Source: Frateuria edaphi (GTDB taxonomy: Bacteria > Pseudomonadota > Gammaproteobacteria > Xanthomonadales > Rhodanobacteraceae). From it: 64,000 nucleotides of DNA. Below are positions 1-7,857 of the stretch, piece after piece. The notes beneath the pieces are model-generated. The model saw nothing but the letters and a program-made list of their open reading frames with translations. It was not told where the DNA came from and searched no databases. Within the stretch, counting starts at the first letter, position 1; each line of letters starts with the position of its first letter. Both the position numbers and the translations under genes were made by a program. Location of the stretch: the NCBI RefSeq assembly GCF_021117405.1, contig NZ_CP088251.1, positions 1,798,001 to 1,862,000 on the forward strand. The letters run 5' to 3'.

Positions 1-101
1 GCAGCGCCCTGCCCTACGTGGACGGCGCATTGCTGGCGGTACGCAAGGTGCCGACGCTGGTCGGGTTGCACCGCGGGCTGGACCGGGTGCTCGATCTCTG
101 A
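1..101 (+). CDS. C-terminal end of an unidentified protein (partial)
   Basis: The window opens inside a plus-strand gene. The frame starting at base 3 is open to a TGA at 99-101 and encodes about 32 residues ending in LDRVLDL, with the GC-rich third positions typical of this genome. The fragment is too short to assign a family. The rest of the gene lies outside the window. Confidence 0.55.
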   Translation, partial: SALPYVDGALLAVRKVPTLVGLHRGLDRVLDL

Positions 102-223
102 ACCGAAGCCTGCCGCCAGGGAGCCCGGCCGGCTCGTTAAAACGTCCCTAGCCTTCCTTTCGCATCGCGTAGACAGGGGCGACCAGAAACTACATCCAGT
201 TGTTTTGGAACGTGTTTCGACCG

Positions 224-502
224 ATGACCATGAACGCCTGCAGCCCCTCGACCCTCCGCCGCCACCCCGGTTTCAGCCGCGACCACGACTGGACCATCAA
301 TGGCCCGGCGGTCGGCCCCGAGCAGACACCCCGCTGGCCGACCGACCAGGACGCGCCGCTCGATCGTCGCCACAGCGACATCGAATGGCCGACCGAAGAT
401 CGCCGTACCCCGCGCATGCCGGTGCCCACGCCGGAACCGGACGAAGACGACCAGTTCCCCTGGATCTCGCCCACGCAGCCGGCCACCTGCTGGTTGATCT
501 GA
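224..502 (+). CDS. Small hypothetical protein, Pro/Asp-rich
   Basis: An ORF of 92 residues from the ATG at 224. An upstream TTG at 200 and an ATG at 230 are alternatives. I do not recognise the family. It is rich in Pro, Asp, Arg and Trp, has no signal peptide or membrane segment, and its acidic C-terminal third contains PEPDEDDQF. It is likely real because almost every third codon position is G or C, and because a strong intrinsic terminator follows 28 bases after the stop. No good Shine-Dalgarno is visible (a GGAA lies 13 bases upstream of 224). Its function is unknown and the context gives no help. Confidence 0.55.
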   Translation: MTMNACSPSTLRRHPGFSRDHDWTINGPAVGPEQTPRWPTDQDAPLDRRHSDIEWPTEDRRTPRMPVPTPEPDEDDQFPWISPTQPATCWLI

Positions 503-530
503 CAGGCGAGCGCCAAATCCTTATCCCTCA

Positions 531-562
531 AGGGCGCGTTTCAGGAACGCGCCCTTTCGCTT
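531..562 (+). terminator. Rho-independent terminator after the small hypothetical gene
   Basis: The arms AGGGCGCGTT (531-540) and AACGCGCCCT (546-555) are perfectly complementary over 10 bp with a 5-base loop. They are followed by a short T-rich tail, TTCGCTT. Confidence 0.75.
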
Positions 563-683
563 GCCCGATGGGCGGTGACCGGACAGCGATGCGTTGCGTG
601 CTATCCGCGGCCATCGAGTCAAGCCCGTTTGGCAGGCAAAGGCTCCACGCGGGCAGAGGCCATGCAGGTCGTGCACCTGGTCA

Positions 684-712
684 TTGAGCGGAACCCCACG
701 CAACGCTAGGCT
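684..712 (+). promoter_or_regulatory. Candidate sigma-70 promoter for the photolyase gene
   Basis: TTGAGC at 684-689, a 17-base spacer and TAGGCT at 707-712 resemble a housekeeping promoter and would give a leader of about 50 bases. It does not match the ECF-type motif found before tspO, the lipocalin gene and the sigma gene. Confidence 0.35.
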
Positions 713-767
713 GCGCCATGCCTTTGTCCGCACCGGGTGGTGCCTGCCGCCCCTTCCCCTGCCTGCC

Positions 768-2183
768 ATGACGACCGCGCTGGTGCTCTTCCGGCGCGAC
801 CTTCGCGTTGCCGACAATCCGGCCCTGAGCGCGGCCTGCGCATCGCACGCGCGCGTGCTACCGGTCTACATCCACGCGCCCGCCGAGGACGGCGATTCCG
901 CTCCCGGGGCCGCTAGCCGGTGGTGGTTGCACCATTCGCTGGACGCCCTGGAGCGGGACCTGCGCGAACGTCAGGCCGGGCTGCACCTTGCGCAGGGGCC
1001 GACACTGGACACCCTGCTCGACCTGGTCGCCCGCAGCGGCGCGCGCACGGTGCACTGGAATCGTCGTTACGAACCGGGCGCCATCGCACAGGACACCCGC
1101 CTGAAGACCGCATTGCAGGAACGCGGCATCGAGGTGCATAGCCACAACGCCGCGCTGTGGTGCGAGCCCTGGTCCATCGCTACCCAGGCCGGCGATCCGT
1201 ACCGCGTATTCACCCCCTACTGGCGCAACCTGCGCACGCAACTGGCCGTGCAGGAACCCTTGCCAGTGCCGGTCTTTCGCGAATGGACGGCGCTGCCGGG
1301 CGCGCAGCCGCTGGCTGCGCTGGATCTGTTGCCGGCAATAGCCTGGTACGGCGGCATGGCAGCCACGTGGCGACCTGGCGAGGCCGGCGCGCACGAATGG
1401 CTCGAGGTCTTCGCGGACGACGCGCTGGCGAACTATGCCGAGGCGCGCGACCTGCCTGCGCGCCACGGCACCTCGCGGCTGTCGCCCCACCTGCACTTCG
1501 GCGAGATCTCGCCGCGGCAGATCCACCACGAGCTGGAACGGCGCAACGCACGCGTCGACGTACGACGGCGGGCGGACCTCGAACCCTACCTGCGCGAGCT
1601 CGGGTGGCGCGAGTTCGCGCACCACCTGTTGTTCCACTTTCCCGACACGCCCGGTCGCAACTTCAACCCGCGTTTCGACGACCGGTTGTGGGAGCCGCCG
1701 GACGAGCCAGCGCTGGAGCGCTGGCGACGCGGCCGCACCGGCATACCACTGGTGGACGCAGGCATGCGCGAGCTGTGGCACACCGGCTGGATGCACAATC
1801 GCGTGCGCATGATCGTCGCCAGCTTCCTGACCAAGAACCTGCGCCAGCACTGGCACCACGGGGCGCGCTGGTTCTGGGACACGCTGGTGGATGCCGACCT
1901 GGCCAACAACACGATGGGTTGGCAATGGGTGGCCGGTTGCGGCGCGGACGCGGCACCCTACTTTCGCGTGTTCAATCCCGTCACGCAGGCGCAGCGCTTC
2001 GACCCGCAAGGCGCCTACCTCTCCCGCTGGCTACCGGAGCTGGCGGACGTGCCGCCGGCGCTGATGCACGAACCGTGGAAAGACCCGGCGCTGCTTCGAC
2101 GCAGCGGGTATCCGGCGCCGATGGTGGACCTGGGCCAGTCGCGCCAGCGCGCGCTCCATGCCTACCAGCGCCTGAAGGGCTGA
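768..2183 (+). CDS. phrB: Class I deoxyribodipyrimidine photolyase
   Basis: A 471-residue flavoprotein that uses blue light to split cyclobutane pyrimidine dimers. The N-terminal photolyase domain (residues 1 to about 135) opens with LVLFRRDLRVADNPAL. The C-terminal FAD-binding domain carries the signature region DADLANNTMGWQWVAG and the ending RVFNPVTQAQRFDP typical of class I enzymes. The length matches E. coli PhrB (472). I chose the ATG at 768 because the family begins there; the reading frame stays open upstream but the extra residues look like noise. The stop lies 10 bases from the convergent tspo stop. Photolyase genes are classic members of sigmaE-ChrR regulons, and that regulator pair lies 1.4 kb downstream. 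Confidence 0.96.
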   Translation: MTTALVLFRRDLRVADNPALSAACASHARVLPVYIHAPAEDGDSAPGAASRWWLHHSLDALERDLRERQAGLHLAQGPTLDTLLDLVARSGARTVHWNRRYEPGAIAQDTRLKTALQERGIEVHSHNAALWCEPWSIATQAGDPYRVFTPYWRNLRTQLAVQEPLPVPVFREWTALPGAQPLAALDLLPAIAWYGGMAATWRPGEAGAHEWLEVFADDALANYAEARDLPARHGTSRLSPHLHFGEISPRQIHHELERRNARVDVRRRADLEPYLRELGWREFAHHLLFHFPDTPGRNFNPRFDDRLWEPPDEPALERWRRGRTGIPLVDAGMRELWHTGWMHNRVRMIVASFLTKNLRQHWHHGARWFWDTLVDADLANNTMGWQWVAGCGADAAPYFRVFNPVTQAQRFDPQGAYLSRWLPELADVPPALMHEPWKDPALLRRSGYPAPMVDLGQSRQRALHAYQRLKG

Positions 2184-2193
2184 GCGGGCCGGT

Positions 2194-2691
2194 TCATCCC
2201 AGGGCCACTGGATTGAGCTGCCACACGGCCCAGTTCAGCGCGGCGGCGAAGCTTACCCAGGCGAGGTAAGGCAGCAGCAACGCGCCGGCGATCGCGTGCA
2301 CGCGCCAGAACGCGACGACCGTGGCCGCCAGCAACAACCACAGCGCCACGATGTCGGCGAAAGCCCATCCACCCAGGTGCCAGCCGAAGAACAGCCAGCT
2401 CCATGCCGCGTTGAGGACCAGTTGCACCAGGAACAGGACCAGCGCCCGTTGTCGTCCCGGACGGCCAACCCTGCGCCAGACGCACCATGCGGCGAGGCCC
2501 ATCAGCGCGTACAGCACGGTCCACACGGGCCCGAAAACCGACGATGGCGGGGCCCACAACGGTTGCACGAGCTGGCCGTAAAACGCCGCGGCCTGGATCG
2601 AGGCGAGCGCGCCGATGGCTGCCGCGGCAAAGCTCAGCAGCCACCAGCCTGCCAGGCCGAGCCAGGGGTGGGATGGTCTCGTCGATGGCAT
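2194..2691 (-). CDS. tspO: TspO/MBR family tryptophan-rich sensory protein
   Basis: A 165-residue five-helix membrane protein of the TspO (peripheral benzodiazepine receptor) family, which binds tetrapyrroles and is linked to light, oxygen and stress responses. Visible family features are the PLWAPPSSVFGPVWTVLY segment after helix 1, the AWSWLFFGWH segment, and a C-terminal half rich in Trp and Ala. The length is normal (150-170). It is convergent with the photolyase gene and divergent from the lipocalin gene. A sequence resembling ECF sigma -35/-10 elements (TGATCC-N16-CGTACAC) lies about 105 bases upstream of the start, suggesting control by the sigma factor encoded at 4275-4907. Confidence 0.93.
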   Translation of the reverse strand: MPSTRPSHPWLGLAGWWLLSFAAAAIGALASIQAAAFYGQLVQPLWAPPSSVFGPVWTVLYALMGLAAWCVWRRVGRPGRQRALVLFLVQLVLNAAWSWLFFGWHLGGWAFADIVALWLLLAATVVAFWRVHAIAGALLLPYLAWVSFAAALNWAVWQLNPVALG

Positions 2692-2795
2692 GGGCGAACT
2701 CCTGCGAAGGGTCGATGGAAATTACCGCGGCGCACGTCCTGCGGGGGCGACGACGCGCGTGGATGACGGGCCGTACTCACGGGCGCCCCGGTTAC

Positions 2796-2824
2796 GTGTA
2801 CGGCAAGCACGGTCGAACGGATCA
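2796..2824 (-). promoter_or_regulatory. Predicted ECF (RpoE/ChrR-type) promoter of tspO
   Basis: On the minus strand TGATCC (2824-2819) is followed by 16 bases and CGTACAC (2802-2796). In the notation used for Rhodobacter RpoE this is TGATCC-N18-TA. Two similar arrangements precede the lipocalin and sigma factor genes. Confidence 0.5.
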
Positions 2825-2838
2825 CCGGCACCGGGTGC

Positions 2839-2869
2839 TGCATCCGTCGGCGGCAACGCGCACGTACAA
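2839..2869 (+). promoter_or_regulatory. Predicted ECF (RpoE/ChrR-type) promoter of the lipocalin gene
   Basis: TGCATCC (2839-2845), a 17-base spacer and CGTACAA (2863-2869). The predicted start point is about 50 bases before the lipocalin ATG. The -10 matches that of the divergent tspO promoter, whose -35 lies only 15 bases away on the other strand. Confidence 0.45.
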
Positions 2870-2924
2870 CGGCGGCTCCGTCCGGCCCGGCCGGTCGTCC
2901 TCACCTTCCAGCAAGGGACCCGCG

Positions 2925-3503
2925 ATGAAGTCACCCATGCTGTATTGCCTGCTGGCGGCCATCGGCCTGCCCGGGTGCACCCGGGCCGACCAGCCGCCGA
3001 TCGCGCCGGTCGCCCACGTCGACGTGCCGCGTTACATGGGCCGCTGGTACGTGATCGCCGCGATTCCCACCCGCCCTGAACGGAACAGCCACAACGCCGT
3101 CGAGCTCTACCAGCTCACGCCCGACGGAGAGATATGTACCCGCTACGTCCACCGCCAAGGCGGCTTCGAGGGGCCGATCGACACCATCGGTTCGGTCGCC
3201 ACGGTGGACGCCGATCCCAGCCGGGCGCGCTGGCACGTCCACTTCGCCTGGTTCTTCAAGACCCAGTACCTCGTCGCCTGGCTCGCGCCGGATTACGGAC
3301 AGGTCATCGTCGCCCGCGACAAGCGCGACTACCTCTGGTACATGGCGCGCACGCCGCAGGTGCCTGCGGCCGACTACCAGGCGATGCTCACGCGGGTGGC
3401 GGCACTGGGCTATGACCCCGCGCAGGTGGTCAAGGTGCCACAGCGATGGCCGGACACCGGCGTGGCGCAGGCCATCGACGGTGCAATCGCCGATTGCCGA
3501 TAG
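2925..3503 (+). CDS. blc: Bacterial lipocalin (Blc-like outer-membrane lipoprotein)
   Basis: 192 residues. A lipoprotein signal peptide ends in the lipobox LPGC (Cys at about residue 18). The mature part has the lipocalin start VDVPRYMGRWYVIAAIPTRPE (GxW motif in MGRWY) and the family's later strands, including YLWYMARTPQVP. Blc-type lipocalins bind fatty acids or lysophospholipids and are induced by envelope stress. The ATG at 2925 is preceded by AAGGGA at 2913-2918, a suitable ribosome binding site. Upstream in-frame sequence is not lipocalin-like. Its position beside phrB, tspO and rpoE-chrR matches the membrane-repair part of singlet-oxygen regulons. Confidence 0.93.
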   Translation: MKSPMLYCLLAAIGLPGCTRADQPPIAPVAHVDVPRYMGRWYVIAAIPTRPERNSHNAVELYQLTPDGEICTRYVHRQGGFEGPIDTIGSVATVDADPSRARWHVHFAWFFKTQYLVAWLAPDYGQVIVARDKRDYLWYMARTPQVPAADYQAMLTRVAALGYDPAQVVKVPQRWPDTGVAQAIDGAIADCR

Positions 3504-3609
3504 CCGGGCAATCGCCTGGCTCGCGGCGCACCAGCGCGAGCCTCCACCGGATCCGTCATGTCAACGCGCGCGCTGCGGAAGCTCGTGCCTGCCCGGAGAA
3601 CGGCCGCGC

Positions 3610-4278
3610 CTAGAGCCCGAACAGCGGCTGCAGCGTCCGCGCGAACCAACCGTCGAAGCGCAGCGTGCCATCCAGCGCGGCCACGCAGATGCATGCCCCG
3701 CCAGGTGCGGTAACCGGCTGGTGCTGGATCTCGTCATCCAGGTCCGCCATGTCGCCAGGGGCGAAAAGCCCCAGGTGGTCGTTGTAGGCGCCCTGGAGAA
3801 TCTGCGTCAGTTCGCTTCCGTGGTGGCCGTGCACCGGCATGCTCTTCCCCGGGCCGATGCGCAGCATGAACAGGTTGCCCTCGTCGACCTTGGCCCGGAC
3901 CAGGTGGACGCCTGGCGCCAGCCAGCGCCAGCGCAGCCCGCTCAGCGACGGGCCGAAGTACGGATGCAGCGGTGCCGGCAGCGCGTCGGGATCATCCGCC
4001 AGGCTGGCCGGCGGCAAGAGAGAGGCACCCGCGGGCGCGGGCGTGTCGTCGAGCCTGGCGAGCATGGCCTGCCGCGCCTGTTCCGGCGAGGGCCGGTCGT
4101 GCTGCATCTCGATCAGGCCGCCGCCGATGCGTTCGGCCAGGCGCAACTGCTGACGGCATTCGGCGCAGACGCTCAGGTGCGCCGCGGCGACCACTCCCAA
4201 CGCGGTAGGCAGCGCACCGGCGGCGTAGCTGAGCAGCGTCGCTTCACCCAGGTGATGGCGTGGATTCATCGGTCTCAT
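3610..4278 (-). CDS. chrR: ChrR-type cupin anti-sigma factor
   Basis: 222 residues. The N-terminal zinc-binding anti-sigma domain (about 1-85) carries HLSVCAEC, the H-x3-C-x2-C motif of ZAS proteins. The C-terminal cupin domain (about 105-215) has MPVHGHHGSELTQILQG, with His and Glu candidates for a second metal site. In Rhodobacter, ChrR releases RpoE when singlet oxygen is present. The start at 4278 overlaps the sigma gene stop by ATGA, implying translational coupling; an internal ATG four codons later is less likely. It converges with the lipocalin gene. By family, it should hold the adjacent sigma factor inactive until photo-oxidative stress. Confidence 0.93.
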   Translation of the reverse strand: MRPMNPRHHLGEATLLSYAAGALPTALGVVAAAHLSVCAECRQQLRLAERIGGGLIEMQHDRPSPEQARQAMLARLDDTPAPAGASLLPPASLADDPDALPAPLHPYFGPSLSGLRWRWLAPGVHLVRAKVDEGNLFMLRIGPGKSMPVHGHHGSELTQILQGAYNDHLGLFAPGDMADLDDEIQHQPVTAPGGACICVAALDGTLRFDGWFARTLQPLFGL

Positions 4279-4907
4279 CGGAGCTCGTTCTGCAGCTTGA
4301 GGAAAGCCCGGCGCAAATGGGACTTGACGGTCCCCAAGGGCATGCCGAGCTCGTCGGCGATGACCTGATGGCTCTTGGCTTCGAAGTAGGACATGCGGAT
4401 CAATCTCGCCTGCACCGCGGGCAGCTGGCCGATGGCGCGTCGTATGTTGGCCTCCTCAGTGAGCGCCTCGGTGCCGGGCGGCTCGTCTTCGCCACCGGGG
4501 CCATCGAGCACGCCCATGTCTTCGAGATACTCCTGTGTCTGGCTCCACACCGGTTCCTTGCGGGTGCGGTCGATGAACAGGTTGCGGGCGATGCGGAACA
4601 GCCAGGTGCTCAGGCTGCTGCGCGTGGGGTCGTACTGCGCCGCCCGCTGCCACAGGCGCAGCAACGCTTCCTGGGAGAGTTCCTCGGCCACTCCCTCGTC
4701 GCCGCCCAGGCCCAGCAGGTAGCGGCGCAGCCGCGGCGCGAAGTAGTCGTAGATGTGCAGGAAGCTGTTGCGGTCGCGACGACGCGCCACCGCCTCCACC
4801 AGCACGGCCCAGTCGTGTCGTGCGGCGGATGGGGGTCTTTGCAAGGGTCTCGCAGCCTCGAAACGCGCCACCGTCTTGGTGGGGTAATCCAGGTCCATCA
4901 TAGCCAT
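4275..4907 (-). CDS. rpoE: ECF sigma factor, RpoE/ECF11 type paired with ChrR
   Basis: About 210 residues from the ATG at 4907. Region 2 includes FAPRLRRYLLGLGGDE and the DNA-melting segment STWLFRIARNLFIDRTR. Region 4 includes GMPLGTVKSHLRRAFLKL, the helix-turn-helix that reads the -35 element. The ORF is open to an ATG at 4928, but a promoter-like sequence with its -10 at 4930-4936 would start transcription near 4923. The MAMMDLDYP start at 4907 (or 4901/4898) therefore fits better. No clear Shine-Dalgarno is seen. The gene is co-transcribed with the anti-sigma gene (ATGA overlap) and probably autoregulated through that promoter. Targets seen here are likely tspO and blc. Confidence 0.92.
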   Translation of the reverse strand: MAMMDLDYPTKTVARFEAARPLQRPPSAARHDWAVLVEAVARRRDRNSFLHIYDYFAPRLRRYLLGLGGDEGVAEELSQEALLRLWQRAAQYDPTRSSLSTWLFRIARNLFIDRTRKEPVWSQTQEYLEDMGVLDGPGGEDEPPGTEALTEEANIRRAIGQLPAVQARLIRMSYFEAKSHQVIADELGMPLGTVKSHLRRAFLKLQNELR

Positions 4908-4929
4908 GGTCGCCGGGGTGGTCGGCAAC

Positions 4930-4959
4930 CTTTACGCAGCCTCGGGACGAATGGATGCA
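4930..4959 (-). promoter_or_regulatory. Predicted autoregulatory ECF promoter of rpoE-chrR
   Basis: On the minus strand TGCATCC (4959-4953) is followed by 16 bases and CGTAAAG (4936-4930), matching the promoters before tspO and blc and the TGATCC-N18-TAA pattern known for Rhodobacter RpoE. It lies between the treY stop and the sigma gene. Confidence 0.5.
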
Positions 4960-4994
4960 GGCAGGCGCTATCGGCGCTGCGCACCGGCGCTGGA

Positions 4995-7676
4995 TCAGGA
5001 GGCCAGCGGTTCCAGCACGGCCATCGGCAGCGGCGACAGCCAGTGCGCGGGCGACAGCGCGAGGGCAACCGTTCCCTCGTGCCCGCCGAGCAGGTTGCGG
5101 TATCTGCCTGGAGCGACGCCCTGCAGACGTACTTCCCCCGGGATCAGCGCGGACGTCGCCGCGGCGTCCCAGCGCGGTTCGCGCGCGTCCAGCAGCACGC
5201 CGGCCGTGTGCCGCAACGCCAGCACGACGATCGCATGCCCGTCGAGCTTGCGCTGGAACGCCAGCAACCGATCCTCGGCGGCGCCCCCGGGTTTCTCCAC
5301 CGTCAACTGGCGGTAGCAGCCCTGCGCGAACAGGGACGGATGGCGGGCCCGCAACTGAAGCAGTTCCTGGAGCACGCGCTGCTTGAGCGCACCATCGCGC
5401 CATCGGTCGATCAGCCCCTCCCACGGAGCGTCGCTGGCCAGCGCCGCACGGCGCGCGTCGAAGTTGACCGGGTGGCGGTTGTCCGGATCGACCAGGCTGA
5501 AATCCCAGAACTCGGTGCCCTGGTAGGTGTCCGGCACGCCAGGCGTGGTCAGCCGCAGCGTCGCCTGCACCAGGCTGTTGGCGGCGCCCGCGGCCTCGAT
5601 GCGCTGCACGAAGGCGTGCAGTTCCGTGGCGAATCCGTTGGCAGGCTCCAGCAGCGCGGCAAGGAAAGCCTCGCAGGCATCCTCGTAGGGCTCGTTGGGA
5701 AGGCTCCAGCGGGAACGGCGCTTGGCTTCGCGCAACGCCTTGCGCTGCCACTGGGCGATGCGCTCGCCGAAGGCAGCCAGGCCTTCCCGATCATCCGGTG
5801 CGAGTGTCGGCGGCCAGGCGCCGACCAGGCTCTGGTAGAGCATGTACTCATCGGCCGCGGACGGCGCCTTGCCGCCATCGATCGCCACGCGCAGGCCGGC
5901 ATGGCGGTCGCGCCAGCGCTCCACCGTGCCGGCCCAGTGCGGCGCCACGGCGGCCTGCGAGAGCACCGCCAGGCGGGCGCGTGCATCCTCGCCGCGCTTG
6001 TGGTCGTGAGTGGCGGTGGCGAGGAGGTTGTGCGGATAGTCGCGTGCGCGCTCGGCGCACAACGCGTGGAAGGTGGGGATGTCCAGCGCCAGGTGACCCG
6101 GATCGGCGCCGACCTCGTTGCGCGAAAGCAGGCGGCCGTAGCGGTAGCAGGCGGTGTCCTCCACCGCCTTGGCGGCCATCGGTGAGGTGGCCTGCTGGAA
6201 GATCCGCATCGCACGTTCGCGCGCGTGCCGCACGCGGCCCGGCGGCAGGCCGCGCGGTGCCTGCCCACCCAGCCATGCGGCCACCTCGGCCAGCAGCTCG
6301 CGGTCCTCGATGCGCACGTGGTGGCGCGCGTGTGCGTAGGCCTGCTGGAACACGCCCTCGTCGACGGCATCGCGGCCCAGGCCGCCGGCGTAAGTGCGGT
6401 ACACCGGGAAATGCACCAGCAGTTCGACCAGCACACGGCGGATCGCCGGCAGACTGACGTCACGGGTGGAGATGTCGGCGCGGGCGGCGTCGAACAGGGC
6501 CCGCGCGGTGCGGTCCAGTTCCGCTTCGAAGCTGTCGACCAGGATCTGCCGCCGCGCGGTGCGCGCCACCGTGGCGAAGTCGGCGCGCTCGCCGCTGATC
6601 GCCTGCCACAGTTCGGTCAGCATCGCCTCGCCGGCGCCGTCGTGCAGCAACGCGCCGACCTGGTCCATGAACTCGTAGCCGGTGGTGCCGTCCATGCGCC
6701 AGTCCGGGCGAAGGCGCTCGCCCTCGGCCAGGATTTTTTCCACCGCGAGGTAGGCCGGCCCGCGTGGCGCGCCGGCCGGACGCTGGCGCTGCAGGCGACG
6801 CAGGCGATGGCGAAGCTGGCGGCAATAGCGGTGCGGATCGGCCAGGCCATCGATGTGGTCCACGCGCAGGCCGTCGATCAGTCCTTCGGCGTAGAGCCGG
6901 AAAACCAGCGCATGGCTGTCCTCGAACACCCGCGTGCGATCCATGCGCAGGCCGACCAGTTCGTTGATGTCGAAGAAGCGCCGGTAGTCGACCATGTCGT
7001 TGGCGAGCTTCCACAGCGCGAGGCGGTAATGCTGCCGCTCCAGCAGGGCGTGCAGCCGGTGGAAGCCGGCCTCCTGCCTGCCGTCGTGCGCGGCCAGCAC
7101 GGCCGAGAACTCCCCTGCCCCGCGCAGTGTGTCGAGCGTGGATGGCGAGAGCGGCAAGGGATGGTCGTGAACGCGCAATGCGTAGTCCTGGCCCTCGCGG
7201 TCCAGGCGCACGTCGCCGTCGCGCAGCGCCTGCGCGTAGGGCTTGCCGAGAATGGGCAGCAGCACGAGCCCGCGCACCAGCGGGTCCGGGCTGCGCCAGT
7301 CGATGTCGAAGTAGCCCGCATGCGGGCTGGCGCGGCCGTGGCGCAGCACGTCCATCCACCAGGCGTTGCCCGGGCCGGCGAACATGTGGTTCGGCACGAT
7401 GTCCAGCACCAGGCCCATGCCGCGCGTGCGCAGTTTGCGCACCAGCCGATGCAGCGCCGGCTCGCCGCCCAGTTCGGGGTTGACGTGGTGGTAGTCCACG
7501 ACGTCGTAGCCGTGCGTCGAGCCGCGACGCGCGGTGAACAGCGGCGAGGCATAGAGGTGGCTCACGCCCAGGTCGGCGTAGTAGTCGACCTGGGCGGCGG
7601 CATCGTCCAGCGTGAAGCCGGCATGGAGTTGCAGGCGCGCGAGCGCACGCGGCGGGACGGGCGCCGGGTCGCTCAC
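4995..7676 (-). CDS. treY: Maltooligosyl trehalose synthase (GH13_26)
   Basis: 893 residues. TreY isomerises the reducing-end alpha-1,4 bond of maltooligosaccharides to an alpha-1,1 bond. The product is cleaved by TreZ, encoded upstream in the same direction. GH13 motifs are in order: LDIVPNHM (about residues 91-98), GLRVDHIDGLADP (nucleophile Asp), VEKILAEGERL (acid/base Glu) and TATHDHKRGED. The start is the GTG at 7676, preceded by AAGGG about 9 bases upstream; in-frame residues further upstream are not TreY-like. The length is in the usual 830-930 range. It is the last gene of the trehalose/glucan run and is separated by 181 bases from malQ. The sigma gene promoter lies just beyond its stop. 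Confidence 0.96.
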   Translation of the reverse strand: MSDPAPVPPRALARLQLHAGFTLDDAAAQVDYYADLGVSHLYASPLFTARRGSTHGYDVVDYHHVNPELGGEPALHRLVRKLRTRGMGLVLDIVPNHMFAGPGNAWWMDVLRHGRASPHAGYFDIDWRSPDPLVRGLVLLPILGKPYAQALRDGDVRLDREGQDYALRVHDHPLPLSPSTLDTLRGAGEFSAVLAAHDGRQEAGFHRLHALLERQHYRLALWKLANDMVDYRRFFDINELVGLRMDRTRVFEDSHALVFRLYAEGLIDGLRVDHIDGLADPHRYCRQLRHRLRRLQRQRPAGAPRGPAYLAVEKILAEGERLRPDWRMDGTTGYEFMDQVGALLHDGAGEAMLTELWQAISGERADFATVARTARRQILVDSFEAELDRTARALFDAARADISTRDVSLPAIRRVLVELLVHFPVYRTYAGGLGRDAVDEGVFQQAYAHARHHVRIEDRELLAEVAAWLGGQAPRGLPPGRVRHARERAMRIFQQATSPMAAKAVEDTACYRYGRLLSRNEVGADPGHLALDIPTFHALCAERARDYPHNLLATATHDHKRGEDARARLAVLSQAAVAPHWAGTVERWRDRHAGLRVAIDGGKAPSAADEYMLYQSLVGAWPPTLAPDDREGLAAFGERIAQWQRKALREAKRRSRWSLPNEPYEDACEAFLAALLEPANGFATELHAFVQRIEAAGAANSLVQATLRLTTPGVPDTYQGTEFWDFSLVDPDNRHPVNFDARRAALASDAPWEGLIDRWRDGALKQRVLQELLQLRARHPSLFAQGCYRQLTVEKPGGAAEDRLLAFQRKLDGHAIVVLALRHTAGVLLDAREPRWDAAATSALIPGEVRLQGVAPGRYRNLLGGHEGTVALALSPAHWLSPLPMAVLEPLAS

Positions 7677-7857
7677 GGCGAGGCCCTTCGGCTTCGCTTC
7701 GCGACACTCAAGCCAAGCCTTATCGCGCGTGTCTTGACCCCAAACCTCCTCCCTTCCTGGAAAAGGGCTTGGGGGAGCGACCGGGCTGGCGGCACATCTC
7801 GCGGCATGAGCCGTGCCTTTTCTTCCTGTGCGGCGTGCGCAACGAACACGTGCCCGC

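Noticed and set aside
205-687. 160-codon ORF overlapping the small hypothetical gene in another frame
   Set aside because: It runs through the terminator at 531-562 and has poor codon pattern compared with the 224-502 frame.
594-700. ECF-type promoter for phrB, e.g. GCTATCC-N19-CGTTT near 600-630
   Set aside because: The -10 does not match CGTA and the spacing is off; a sigma-70-like TTGAGC-N17-TAGGCT is better placed.
858-2009. Long antisense ORFs opposite phrB and similar long shadows opposite treY, malQ, glgE, guaB and fadN
   Set aside because: They mirror the GC-rich third positions of real genes with clear families; none has recognisable domains.
7677-7857. Possible small gene or regulatory element in the malQ-treY gap
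   Set aside because: Short open frames lack family features; no clear palindrome, promoter or terminator was found.
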